Shown here in pieces: positions 23,019 through 31,563 of a DNA stretch of 64,000 bases. The stretch's first letter is position 1, and every line of letters starts with the position of its first letter. The position numbers were made by a program, and so were the translations under genes. A model generated the notes under the pieces. The model was given only the letters and a program-made list of their open reading frames with translations, was not told the origin of the DNA and did not search any database. This DNA comes from Streptomyces kronopolitis (GTDB lineage Bacteria; Actinomycetota; Actinomycetes; Streptomycetales; Streptomycetaceae): the NCBI RefSeq assembly GCF_014646275.1, contig NZ_BMND01000028.1, positions 1 through 64,000 of the forward strand, in the 5' to 3' direction.

Positions 23019-25625
23019 TCACGTCACCGGGTCGTGGCCCAGCTCGATGTCGCACTCGCCGTGCCCGGCGGCCCCCACGGTCAGCGGGGTCGCCACCGGC
23101 GGGTAGCCGCTGGCGATCAGGGTGTAGTCGCCGCTGTCGAGGTCGGTGAAGACGTACTCACCGTCCCGGCCGCTGGTGGCGGTGCCCACCACGTTGCCCG
23201 CCGGGTCCAGCAGGGTCACCCGGGCGTCGTCCACCGGACCGCCGAGGGCCGTGCGGACGGTGCCCCGGACCTGGGCGCCGGGCGTCAGCCGGACCTCGTA
23301 CCAGTTGCGGGCGCCGGAGACGACCTCCACCTGGAGGGCGGCGGGCCGGTGGTGCTCGGCGCTGACGGCCAGGGTGTAGCTGCCCGGGCTCAGTTCGGCG
23401 AAGGCGAAGCCGCCGTCCTGGCCGGCCGCCCCGGACGCCACGACCTCGCCGCGGACGTCGGTGGCCACGACGAGCGCGCCGGGCACCGGGTCGTCGCCCT
23501 TGTCCTCCCGGACCTCGCCCGAGAGGCCGGCGGCGCCGCTGAGGGTCAGATCGAACGCGATCGGCTCCTCGCCCACCACGACGGTGGCGGCCTGCGGCTT
23601 GCGGGCTCCGGCCGAGCCGATCAGCACGTACGTGCCGGCGCCGGTCGTGGGCAGGGAGTAGCCGCCGTCGGCCCCGGTCGAGGCGCGGCCGAGTTGCCGG
23701 CCGCCGACGCTGATCAGGGTGACCGCGGCCCGGTCCACCGGCCGGCCGTCGCCGTCGCGCACCGTGCCCCGGATCTCGGGGCCGGTCGCGCCGGTCACCG
23801 AGCCCGCGGGGGACTTGGTGAGGACGGGTGCGGGCGGGCCCGCCGGGGTGGCGGCCGGTCCGGCCGCGGCGAGCGGATCGACGATGTCGAGCGGCGTCGT
23901 GGCGTCAGCCGCGCTCTCGGCGGGCCGCGCCGCCGCGTCGGCCTCCGCCTCGGCCTGGGCCCGTGCCTGGAGGCCGGAGAGCTGCCGCAGCGGCATCTCC
24001 TTGATGAACCACATCAGCACGAAGGCCAGCGCCACGACGATCGCGCCCATCAGGAACACGGTGTGCATCGAGTCTGCGAAGCCGCGCTTGAACGGCTCCG
24101 CCAGCCGCGGGTCGAGCTGCTGGATGAACGACGAGTCGCTCAGCACGCCCGAGGAGTTGCCGTTGCCGGGGTGCTGGAGCATGTCCAGCACGGGTTTGTT
24201 CGCGGGATTGTGCAGCACCGCGGGGTCGTGCAGCGCGGCCTGGAACCGTTCGGTGTGCACGGCGTCCTTGAACGCCGCGGAGATCTTCTCCCCGACCGTG
24301 CTGAACAGCACCGACAGGAAGATCGCGGTACCGGCGGTGGCGCCCATCTGCCGGAAGAACGTGGCCGAGGAGGTGGCCACGCCCATGTCCCGCGGTGGCA
24401 CCGCGTTCTGCACGGACAGCACCAGCGTCTGCATGCAGCAGCCCAGGCCGAGGCCGAAGAGCAGCATGTAGACCATGGTCTGCCACAGCGGGGTGTCCCA
24501 CTGGACCTGGAAGTGGAAGAGCAGCATCGCCGCGACCATCAGCGCGGTGCCGATGATCGGGAAGAGCTTGTAGCGGCCGGTCTTGCCGGTGATCTGGCCG
24601 GTCGCGACCGAGGCGATCAGCATGCCCGCCATCAGCGGCAGCATCTCCAGGCCCGACTTGGTGGGGCTGGCGCCCTTCACGATCTGGAGGTACTGCGGGA
24701 TCATCAGCATCCCGCCGAACATGCCCATACCGATCAGCACGGACATCACACTGGTCTTGCTGAAGGTGCCGTTGCGGAACAGCCGCATCGGGATCAGCGC
24801 GTCGTCCCCGATCCGCCGCTCGACGAAGATCCAGGCGATGATGCCGACCACGCCGACGGCATAGCAGGCGATCGACCGGCCCGAGTCCCAGCCCCACTCC
24901 CGGCCCTGCTCGGCGACGAGCAGCAGCGGCACGACACCGAGCGAGAGGGTGACCGCGCCCCACCAGTCGATGCGGTGATCGCGGCGGGTGTGCGGGATGT
25001 TCAGGACCTTGGCGACGACGAACAGCGCGATGATGCCGATCGGCACGTTGACCAGGAAGACCCAGCGCCAGCCGGTGATGCCCAGCAGCTGGTCCTGACC
25101 GGCCAGGGCCCCGCCGATCAGCGGCCCGGCCACGCTGGAGGTGGCGAAGGTGCCGAGCATGTAGCCCTGATAGCGGGCGCGCTCCCGGGGCGGGACGATG
25201 TCACCGAGGATCGCCAGCGCCAGCGACATCAGACCGCCGGCGCCCAGACCCTGGACGGCCCGGAAGGCAGCGAGTTCGGTCATGGAGGTGGAGAAGGTGC
25301 ACAGCACCGAGCCGCCGACGAAGATCGTGATCGCGGCCAGGTAGTAGGGCTTGCGGCCGTGCAGGTCGGACAGCTTGCCGTACAGCGGGGTGGCGATCGT
25401 CGAGGTGATCAGGTAGGCGGTGGTCGCCCAGGCCTGCTGGCTGAGGCCGTGCAGATCGTCGGCGATGGTCCGGATCGAGGTGCTGACGATGGTCTGGTCG
25501 AGGGCGGCCAGGAACATCCCCAGCATCAAGCCGCTGAGGATGGTGAGGATCTGACGGTGGCTCAGGAAGCCGGGGGCGGGTATCGCCGCGGCTGACGCCT
25601 CGGGCGGAGAGGTGGCTGTGCTCAT
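23019..25625 (-). CDS. DHA2-type MFS drug exporter with three carboxypeptidase-regulatory-like domains
   Basis: An 868-aa fusion. Residues about 20-550 are a 14-helix EmrB/QacA-type proton antiporter (FLAALDQTIVSTSI as motif D1, GKLSDLHGRKP as motif A, GPLIGGAL as motif C). After the last helix and an Ala/Glu linker, residues about 620-865 form three beta-sandwich repeats of the CarboxypepD_reg/CnaB-like type (IRGTVRDGDGRPV, LSGEVREDKGDD, VRGTVRTALGGPV, each ending in GxYxL). The tail side of the membrane and its role are unknown. The ATG overlaps the MarR stop by 4 bp, so the two genes are coupled and MarR probably represses its own operon. Confidence 0.9.
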   Translation of the reverse strand: MSTATSPPEASAAAIPAPGFLSHRQILTILSGLMLGMFLAALDQTIVSTSIRTIADDLHGLSQQAWATTAYLITSTIATPLYGKLSDLHGRKPYYLAAITIFVGGSVLCTFSTSMTELAAFRAVQGLGAGGLMSLALAILGDIVPPRERARYQGYMLGTFATSSVAGPLIGGALAGQDQLLGITGWRWVFLVNVPIGIIALFVVAKVLNIPHTRRDHRIDWWGAVTLSLGVVPLLLVAEQGREWGWDSGRSIACYAVGVVGIIAWIFVERRIGDDALIPMRLFRNGTFSKTSVMSVLIGMGMFGGMLMIPQYLQIVKGASPTKSGLEMLPLMAGMLIASVATGQITGKTGRYKLFPIIGTALMVAAMLLFHFQVQWDTPLWQTMVYMLLFGLGLGCCMQTLVLSVQNAVPPRDMGVATSSATFFRQMGATAGTAIFLSVLFSTVGEKISAAFKDAVHTERFQAALHDPAVLHNPANKPVLDMLQHPGNGNSSGVLSDSSFIQQLDPRLAEPFKRGFADSMHTVFLMGAIVVALAFVLMWFIKEMPLRQLSGLQARAQAEAEADAAARPAESAADATTPLDIVDPLAAAGPAATPAGPPAPVLTKSPAGSVTGATGPEIRGTVRDGDGRPVDRAAVTLISVGGRQLGRASTGADGGYSLPTTGAGTYVLIGSAGARKPQAATVVVGEEPIAFDLTLSGAAGLSGEVREDKGDDPVPGALVVATDVRGEVVASGAAGQDGGFAFAELSPGSYTLAVSAEHHRPAALQVEVVSGARNWYEVRLTPGAQVRGTVRTALGGPVDDARVTLLDPAGNVVGTATSGRDGEYVFTDLDSGDYTLIASGYPPVATPLTVGAAGHGECDIELGHDPVT

Positions 25626-26173
25626 GTACGAATGTCTCCCTGCTCCACGGCGGCGCCCTGGTCTCCCCCGGGACCCAGCCGTGTGTGTTGTCGTTCTGCC
25701 ATGTCCTCGTTGAGGCGGCCCAGCAGCCGGATCAGATCGGCCCGGTCCTGGGGCGTCCACGGTTCAAGGAGCGCGGCGAGTTCGGCGTCGCGCTGACTGC
25801 GGTACTGCGCGAAAGCGGCCCGCCCGGCATCCGTCGCGGCCAGCAGCGAGCCGCGGCGGTCCTCCGGGTCGGGGCGCCGGGTGACCAGGCCCCGCTCGAC
25901 CAGCGAACGCACCTGGCGGCTGACGGTCGACAGATCGAGGAAGGCGTCGGCGGCCAGATCCGTCGCCCGCTGGTCGCCGCCGACCACCAGCCTGGCCAGC
26001 AGCACCCGGTCGGCCGCGCCGCCGTCGGTCTTCGCGCGCTGCTTCCATGCCGCCATCAGCCGGGAGAAGCGGACGATCTCCGTTCCCAGCCCGGCGGCGG
26101 CCTCCTCCAGCCTCGATGAGGCGGTGACCTGCGCGGCAGCCCGGTCGCAGGTATGGACCGTGCCCTTGCTCAT
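25622..26173 (-). CDS. MarR-family transcriptional regulator
   Basis: A 183-aa winged-helix regulator. The recognition region reads ATDLAADAFLDLSTVSRQVR, followed by the wing LVTRRPDPEDRRGSLLAATD, both diagnostic of MarR. The ATG at 26173 is preferred to the upstream in-frame start at 26311 because the extra residues are unconserved and cross the probable promoter. It is the first gene of a two-gene operon with the exporter, a common arrangement in which a drug relieves repression. The likely operator is at 26212-26236. Confidence 0.9.
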   Translation of the reverse strand: MSKGTVHTCDRAAAQVTASSRLEEAAAGLGTEIVRFSRLMAAWKQRAKTDGGAADRVLLARLVVGGDQRATDLAADAFLDLSTVSRQVRSLVERGLVTRRPDPEDRRGSLLAATDAGRAAFAQYRSQRDAELAALLEPWTPQDRADLIRLLGRLNEDMAERQHTRLGPGGDQGAAVEQGDIRT

Positions 26174-26211
26174 CGTCGTGATCCCTCGCGGTGGTGTCGT
26201 CGACCCGCTGA

Positions 26212-26236
26212 ATACATTGCTTGTATCCAGCAAGCA
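26212..26236. promoter_or_regulatory. Probable MarR operator
   Basis: Two overlapping inverted repeats, ATACA-TTGCT-TGTAT (26212-26226) and TGCTTG-N7-CAAGCA (26218-26236), lie 39 bp upstream of the MarR start in an AT-rich patch. Size and symmetry suit a MarR dimer; the match is by position, not experiment. Confidence 0.6.
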
Positions 26237-26403
26237 TAGCGGCTGGAACCGGCCACGTCGTACCACCCTCGGCATCCGGGGGCCTCGGCTTCCGGGGACT
26301 AGGCCCGGCACCGCCTCTTCCGGCCGCGGCGCCCCGCCGGCCCCGGGGACATGGCACGCTGGCCGCTGACCGGTAAGGACAGGCGGACGGAAGGATGCCG
26401 ACG

Positions 26404-27393
26404 ATGGGTGTGGGCGACGGCGCTCGGCAGCGGGCGGCGCTCGGGACGTGGCCGACCCCGCTGGAACCGGCGCCGCGGCTGGCCCGCGCGCTGGGGCTCG
26501 GCGCGGACGACCTCTGGGTCAAGCGCGACGACCTCACCGGGCTCGGCGGCGGCGGGAACAAGGTGCGCAAGCTGGAGTGGCTGTGCGGTGCGGCGCTCGC
26601 CGAGGGCGCCACGACGCTGGTGACGACCGGCGCCGCGCAGAGCAACCACGCCCGGCTGACCGCGGCGGCCGGCGCCCGGCTCGGACTGGACGTGGTGCTG
26701 GTGCTGGCCGGCTCACCCGACTCGTCGGCCTCCGGGAACCTCGTCCTGGACGGCCTCTTCGGGGCCGGCGTCGTCTGGGCCGGGAAGGTGCGGGGCGCGA
26801 AGCTGGCGGCCGCGGCCGAGCGGGTGGCGGAAGGGCTCCGGCAGCGGGGCGCCGTCCCCTGCGTGATCCCCCTGGGGGGTTCCAGCCCGGTGGGCGCGTA
26901 CGGCTACGCCGAGTGCGGGCGCGAACTCCTCGACCAGGCCCCGGACCTGGACACCGTCGTCGCCACGCTCGGCTCCGGCGGCATGATGGCCGGTCTGGTG
27001 GACACCCTTGGCCCCGGCCGGGTGCTGGGGGTCGACTGCGGGGCGGTGGACGATCCGGCGGGCACCGTGACCGGGCTGGTCGCCGGGCTGTCCGGCACCG
27101 TCCACGCCCCCGGGGACCTGCGCCTGCGACACGACCAAGTCGGCGCCGGCTACAGCGCGTTGACCGAGGAGTCGATGGACGCGCTGACGCTGGCGGGCCG
27201 CACGGAGGGCCTCGCGCTGGAGCCCGTCTACACCGGGCGGGCGCTGGCCGGGCTGCGGGCGGCGGTGCGGGACGGCTCGGTGGCACCCGGGCGGCGCACC
27301 GTGCTGCTGCACTCCGGCGGGCTGCCCGGCCTGTTCGGCCACGCCGCCGCCGTCGCCCGCTCGCAGGAGGCGCTCACGGTCCTGTCGCCGTAG
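26404..27393 (+). CDS. PLP-dependent D-cysteine desulfhydrase / ACC deaminase family enzyme
   Basis: A 329-aa fold-type II PLP enzyme. The PLP lysine is in GGGGNKVRKLEWL; QSNHAR provides the stacking Ser/Asn region; LGSGGMMAGLVD is the phosphate-binding loop; and LHSGGLPG near the end is typical of this group. Members deaminate D-cysteine or 1-aminocyclopropane-1-carboxylate to a keto acid and ammonia, and sequence alone does not separate them safely. ATG 26404 is chosen because GGAAGG lies 9 nt upstream; the ATG at 26395 directly abuts it. Convergent with a TetR gene. Confidence 0.85.
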   Translation: MGVGDGARQRAALGTWPTPLEPAPRLARALGLGADDLWVKRDDLTGLGGGGNKVRKLEWLCGAALAEGATTLVTTGAAQSNHARLTAAAGARLGLDVVLVLAGSPDSSASGNLVLDGLFGAGVVWAGKVRGAKLAAAAERVAEGLRQRGAVPCVIPLGGSSPVGAYGYAECGRELLDQAPDLDTVVATLGSGGMMAGLVDTLGPGRVLGVDCGAVDDPAGTVTGLVAGLSGTVHAPGDLRLRHDQVGAGYSALTEESMDALTLAGRTEGLALEPVYTGRALAGLRAAVRDGSVAPGRRTVLLHSGGLPGLFGHAAAVARSQEALTVLSP

Positions 27394-27434
27394 GTCGTGT
27401 CCCGGACGCGCCCCCCGCGGCGCCCCGGCCGGGG

Positions 27435-28109
27435 TCAGATCGCGGGGAAGGTCTCGGGGACGCCGAGCGTGCCCGCGACGGCCCGCCAGATGGCGGCCTG
27501 GGCGGCGGGGAGGTCGATCCTGGGGTCGCCCAGCATCAGCCGGATGCCGAAGCCGTCGCTCAGCGCCAGCAGCAGCGTGCTGGTCGCGTCGACGTCGCAG
27601 TCATGGAATTCGCCCGACTCGATGCCCCGCCGGATGGCCTGGGCGAGCCAGGTGTGCAGCTGGTCGTAGAGGTCGACGGCGAGCTGCTGGGCGGTCTCGT
27701 CGCGCAGCGCCCGCACCCACAGTTCCTGCCACAGCCGCCAGTCCTGCCGCAGCTCCGGGTCCGTGGGGAGCATGTTGTGCAGGATGCGGGCCAGGACCAC
27801 CGAGGCCGGCACGGTGTCGGCGTCCCGTTCGAGTTCGGTGCCGGTCTGGCCGAAGGAATGGGTCATCGCCTCGGCGAAGAGCCGCTCGCGGTTCTCGAAG
27901 TGGTAGTGGAGCAGCGCCGTCGACACCCCGGCGTGCTCGGCGACCATCCGCATACGGATCTTCTCGAAGCCGACCTCGGCGATCACTTCGCACGCGGCGG
28001 CAAGGATGCGTTCCCGCGTTTCGAGAGTGCGTTCGGCCTTGGCCACGTGAGTGCTCCCCGGTTCGGTGTCGCTGGTGTCGGCGGGCGCGGCGGGCCCGTC
28101 CGGTTCCAT
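27435..28109 (-). CDS. TetR-family regulator, last gene of the acyl-CoA operon
   Basis: A 224-aa TetR regulator with the helix-turn-helix RMRMVAEHAGVSTALLHYHF at about 50-70 and a helical effector domain. It could start lower, at an in-frame GTG, since the first 20 residues are low-complexity. It is the eighth gene of a leftward run beginning at 35539 and lies 39 bp after the 3-hydroxyacyl-CoA dehydrogenase gene. Regulators of this kind often sense acyl-CoA esters. I infer that it controls the shared divergent promoter region at 35714-35786. Confidence 0.88.
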   Translation of the reverse strand: MEPDGPAAPADTSDTEPGSTHVAKAERTLETRERILAAACEVIAEVGFEKIRMRMVAEHAGVSTALLHYHFENRERLFAEAMTHSFGQTGTELERDADTVPASVVLARILHNMLPTDPELRQDWRLWQELWVRALRDETAQQLAVDLYDQLHTWLAQAIRRGIESGEFHDCDVDATSTLLLALSDGFGIRLMLGDPRIDLPAAQAAIWRAVAGTLGVPETFPAI

Positions 28110-28148
28110 CTTCCCGCATCGTCTCCGCCGCTCGTCGGTGGCCGGTGT

Positions 28149-29030
28149 TCACGGGTAGTGGTGGAAGCCGCGGCCCGTCTTGCGGCCGAGCCGGCCCGCC
28201 TCGACCATCCGGGCCAGCAGCGGCGGCGGTGCGTAGCGCGGCTCGCGGAACTCCGCGTACAGCGACTCGGCGATGGCCCGGGTGGTGTCCAGGCCGATCA
28301 GGTCGGCCAGGGCGAGCGGGCCCAGCGGGTGGGCGCAGCCGAGCCGCATGCCCCGGTCGATGTCGGCCGCCGAGGCCGTGCCGGACTCGGCCATCCGCAC
28401 CGCGTCCAGCAGATAGGGGATGAGCAGGGCGTTGACGATGAACCCGGCGCGGTCCGCGGCGTGCACGACCTCCTTGCCCAGGACCCCGGTGGCGAAGGCC
28501 CGCGTCCGGTGGGTGGTGTCGTCGCCGGTGAGCAGCGAGGGCACCAGCTCGACGAGCGGCAGCACCGGCACCGGGTTGAAGAAGTGCAGGCCGATGACCT
28601 GCTGGGGGCGGGCGGTGGCGGCGGCGAGGCGGATGACGGGCAGCGAGGAGGTGTTGGTGGCGAGGATGGCGTCCGGCCGGCGCACCACCCCATCCAGCCG
28701 CGCGAAGACGTCGAGCTTGGTGGCCTCGTCCTCGGCGACGGCCTCGACGACCAGATCGCGGTCGGCGAGCGCGGCCAGGTCCGCGGTGACGGTGATCCGG
28801 GCGAGCGCGGCGTCCCGGTCCTCGTCGGAGAGCTTCCCGGCCGCCGCGGCCCGTCCGAGGGAGGCGGCGATCCGGCGGAGCCCGGCGTCCGCGGCGGCGG
28901 CCGCGGTCTCCACGACGGTCACGTCCCGGCCGGCCCGGGCGCACACCTCGGCGATTCCCGCACCCATCAGGCCGCAGCCCACGACCCCGACGCGTGCGAC
29001 GGCGGCTCCTTCGGCGGCGGGTGCGGACAT
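28149..29030 (-). CDS. 3-hydroxybutyryl-CoA dehydrogenase-like enzyme
   Basis: A 293-aa NAD-dependent 3-hydroxyacyl-CoA dehydrogenase. The N-terminal Rossmann motif VGVVGCGLMGAG (14-25) binds NAD; ATNTSSLP, LHFFNPVPV (with the catalytic His) and the C-terminal domain signature GFIVNALLIPYLLDAV are all present. It oxidises 3-hydroxyacyl-CoA to 3-ketoacyl-CoA. AGGAGGACCG precedes the ATG. It sits in the operon with two acyl-CoA dehydrogenases and an acyl-CoA synthetase, while no enoyl-CoA hydratase or thiolase is in the window, so the pathway relies on genes elsewhere or does not need them. Confidence 0.9.
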   Translation of the reverse strand: MSAPAAEGAAVARVGVVGCGLMGAGIAEVCARAGRDVTVVETAAAAADAGLRRIAASLGRAAAAGKLSDEDRDAALARITVTADLAALADRDLVVEAVAEDEATKLDVFARLDGVVRRPDAILATNTSSLPVIRLAAATARPQQVIGLHFFNPVPVLPLVELVPSLLTGDDTTHRTRAFATGVLGKEVVHAADRAGFIVNALLIPYLLDAVRMAESGTASAADIDRGMRLGCAHPLGPLALADLIGLDTTRAIAESLYAEFREPRYAPPPLLARMVEAGRLGRKTGRGFHHYP

Positions 29031-29143
29031 CGGTCCTCCTCGGTCGGCGTGCGGGGTGGCGCGGCGCGGTGGCCGCGCCGCGGTGCGGCGGTGCGGGGGC
29101 CGGTGCGCCCCGGCCGGTGGGGCCGGGGCACACCGGGGCGGGG

Positions 29144-30316
29144 TCAGGTGCCGGTGGGTATCTCCAGCACTCCCGTGCCCCGCTTGACCAGTTCGCCGGC
29201 GATGATCAGGCGCTGGATCTCGGAGGTGCCCTCCCAGATGCGGTCCACCCGCAGCTCGCGGTAGAGCCGCTCGACCGGGTAGGAGCGGTCGTAGCCCCGC
29301 CCGCCGAAGATCTGCACACAGCGGTCGATGACCCGGCCGGCCGCCTCGCTCGCCGCGAGCTTGGCGATGGCCGCCTTCGCGTGCAGCGTCTTGCGGTCGG
29401 CGGTGCCCTCGTCCACCTCCCAGGCGACCTGGTGGGTGTAGGCCCGGTTGACCGCGATGTCCACCGCGCAGTCCGCCAGCATCCCCTGCACCAGCTGGAA
29501 ATCGGCGATCGGCGAACCGAACTGCCGCCGCTCCACCGCCCAGTCCCGGGCCAGTCGCAGGGCCCGTTCGGCGGCGCCCGTCGTGCGGGCCCCGATCATC
29601 AGCCGCTCCTCGGTGAACCAGGAGCGGGTGATGTCGTAGCCCTGGCCGAGGCCGCCGAGGACGGCGTCCTCGGGCACCCGTACGTCGGTGAAGGTGAACT
29701 CGGGGTGCTCGTAGACGAAGGTGTGCATGAAGCGGGGCACCCGGGTCATCTCGATGCCCGGGGTGTCCTTGTCGACGAGGAACAGCGTCGGTGCCCGGTC
29801 CTCGCCCGCGGCGGCCAGGACGATCATGAAGTCGGCGTGGTCGCCGACGGTCACGAACCACTTCTCGCCGTTCAGTGCCCAGCCGTCGTCGGTCCGGGTG
29901 GCGGTGGTCGCCAGGTTCTGCGGGTCGGAGCCGGCCTCGGGTTCGGTCACCGCGTAGCAGTCGCGGCGCTCGCCGCGGATGACCGGTTCGAGGTAGCGCT
30001 CGCGCTGGGCGGGGGTGCAGAAGCGCAGGGCGTTGGCGGGGCGCCACACGGTGTCCCACAGGGCGCCGGTCAGCTGCCCCAACTCCTCCTGGACGATGGC
30101 CTGTTCCAGGATGGTCAGGCCCGCGCCGCCCCACTCCCGGGGCATGTTGACGGCCTGCAGGCCGCTGGCGAGGACGGCGTCGCGGATGGCGGCGTGGTCC
30201 TTCGCCGTCAGTCCGTTGTTCTCCTCGCAGTCGGTCTCGTAGGCGGTGAGGGTCTCGGTGAGTTCGCGGGCGGTGCGCTTGAGGTCGGCCTGTCGGGGGG
30301 TGAGGCGGAAGTCCAT
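29144..30316 (-). CDS. Acyl-CoA dehydrogenase (downstream copy)
   Basis: A 390-aa flavoprotein of the acyl-CoA dehydrogenase family. The FAD and substrate signatures are YAVTEPEAGSDPQ, the WFVTVGDHAD region and QIFGGRGYDRSYPVERLYRE; the catalytic Glu is in RIWEGTSEIQR. It introduces the alpha-beta double bond in an acyl-CoA. It is the same length as the copy just upstream and almost identical to it in its C-terminal half, so the pair arose by tandem duplication. A 46-bp spacer separates them. Confidence 0.92.
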   Translation of the reverse strand: MDFRLTPRQADLKRTARELTETLTAYETDCEENNGLTAKDHAAIRDAVLASGLQAVNMPREWGGAGLTILEQAIVQEELGQLTGALWDTVWRPANALRFCTPAQRERYLEPVIRGERRDCYAVTEPEAGSDPQNLATTATRTDDGWALNGEKWFVTVGDHADFMIVLAAAGEDRAPTLFLVDKDTPGIEMTRVPRFMHTFVYEHPEFTFTDVRVPEDAVLGGLGQGYDITRSWFTEERLMIGARTTGAAERALRLARDWAVERRQFGSPIADFQLVQGMLADCAVDIAVNRAYTHQVAWEVDEGTADRKTLHAKAAIAKLAASEAAGRVIDRCVQIFGGRGYDRSYPVERLYRELRVDRIWEGTSEIQRLIIAGELVKRGTGVLEIPTGT

Positions 30317-30362
30317 GTCAGTCCTCGGGGGTCGGTGGAGCCGGGTCGGGGGTGGCCGCGGG

Positions 30363-31535
30363 TCAGGGCAGGGGCAGGTCGAGGGCGCGGGTGCCGCGCT
30401 TGATGAGCTCGTTGGCGATGATCAGGCGCTGGATCTCGGAGGTGCCCTCCCAGATGCGGTCCACCCGCAGTTCGCGGTAGAGCCGCTCGACCGGGTAAGA
30501 GCGGTCATAGCCCCGGCCGCCGAAGATCTGCACACAGCGGTCGATGACCCGGCCGGCCGCCTCGCTCGCCGCGAGCTTGGCCGTCGAGGCCTTGGCGTGC
30601 AGGGTCTTGCGGTCGGTCTCGGGCTGGTCGGCCTCCCAGGCGACCTGGTGGGTGTAGGCCCGGTTGACCGCGATGTCCACCGCGCAGTCCGCCAGCATCC
30701 CCTGCACCAGCTGGAAGTCGGCGATCGGCGAGCCGAACTGCCGGCGCTGGACGGCCCAGTCCCGGGCGAGTTGCAGGGCCCGTTCGGCGGCCCCGGTCGT
30801 CCGGGCGGCGATCATCAGCCGTTCGTCGGTGAACCATTCCTTGGTCAGCTCGTAGCCGTTGCCGACGCCGCCGAGGACGTCGTCGTCGGACACGAAGACA
30901 TCGGTGAAGGTGAATTCGGGGTGCCCGTTGACGGCGGAGTGCATGAACCGCGGGACCCGGGTCATCCGCACGCCCGGTGCCTGCTTGTCGACGAAGAAGA
31001 GCGTGGCCGCCCGCTCCGGTCCGGCGTCGGCCTGCACCAGCAGGAAGTCGGCGATGTCGCCGCAGGTCACGAACCACTTCTCACCGTTCAGCAGCCAGCC
31101 GCCGTCGGTGCGGGTGGCGGTGCTGGTGCCCGAGGAGGGGTCCGAGCCGGCGCCCGGTTCGGTCACCGCGAAGGCGTCGAAGCGCTCGCCGCGGATGACC
31201 GGGAGCAGATACTTCTCCCGCTGGGCCGCGGTGCCGTGAACGAGGACGTTGGCGGGCCGCCAGGGGATGTCCCACAGGCAGTTGGTGACCTTGCCGAATT
31301 CCTCCTCGACGATGACCTGGTCGAGCAGGGACAGGCCCGGGCCGCCCCACTTCTCGGGCATGTTGAGGGCATAGACACCGGCGTCGATGGCGGCCCGGGT
31401 CAGCTCGCGGACGGTCTCGGCCGGCAGCGGTCCGCCGGCCTCCTCGGCCTGGTCCTCGTACGGGTACAGCAGCTCGGTGTAGGCCGCGGCGCGGGCCTTG
31501 AGGTCGGCCTGTCGGGGGGTGTAGCGGAAGTCCAT
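30363..31535 (-). CDS. Acyl-CoA dehydrogenase (upstream copy)
   Basis: A 390-aa paralogue of the next gene in the operon, starting MDFRYTPRQADLK against MDFRLTPRQADLK. The ATG at 31535 follows GGACACC; an upstream frame extension to 31586 is unconserved. The catalytic Glu (RIWEGTSEIQR) and flavin motifs (AVTEPGAGSDPS) are intact, so both copies should be active. The N-terminal, substrate-binding halves differ clearly while the C-terminal halves are nearly identical, which suggests either different acyl substrates or a hetero-oligomer. Confidence 0.92.
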   Translation of the reverse strand: MDFRYTPRQADLKARAAAYTELLYPYEDQAEEAGGPLPAETVRELTRAAIDAGVYALNMPEKWGGPGLSLLDQVIVEEEFGKVTNCLWDIPWRPANVLVHGTAAQREKYLLPVIRGERFDAFAVTEPGAGSDPSSGTSTATRTDGGWLLNGEKWFVTCGDIADFLLVQADAGPERAATLFFVDKQAPGVRMTRVPRFMHSAVNGHPEFTFTDVFVSDDDVLGGVGNGYELTKEWFTDERLMIAARTTGAAERALQLARDWAVQRRQFGSPIADFQLVQGMLADCAVDIAVNRAYTHQVAWEADQPETDRKTLHAKASTAKLAASEAAGRVIDRCVQIFGGRGYDRSYPVERLYRELRVDRIWEGTSEIQRLIIANELIKRGTRALDLPLP

Positions 31536-31563
31536 GGTGTCCTCCGGGACGGCGGGCGGGGCG

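Noticed and set aside
4981..27404. The same 12 bases, TAGGTCGTGTCC, at the stop codons of the genes ending at 4983 and 27393
   Set aside because: A 12-base match is expected by chance many times in 64 kb of GC-rich DNA; there are no flanking inverted repeats or transposase to support an insertion-sequence end.
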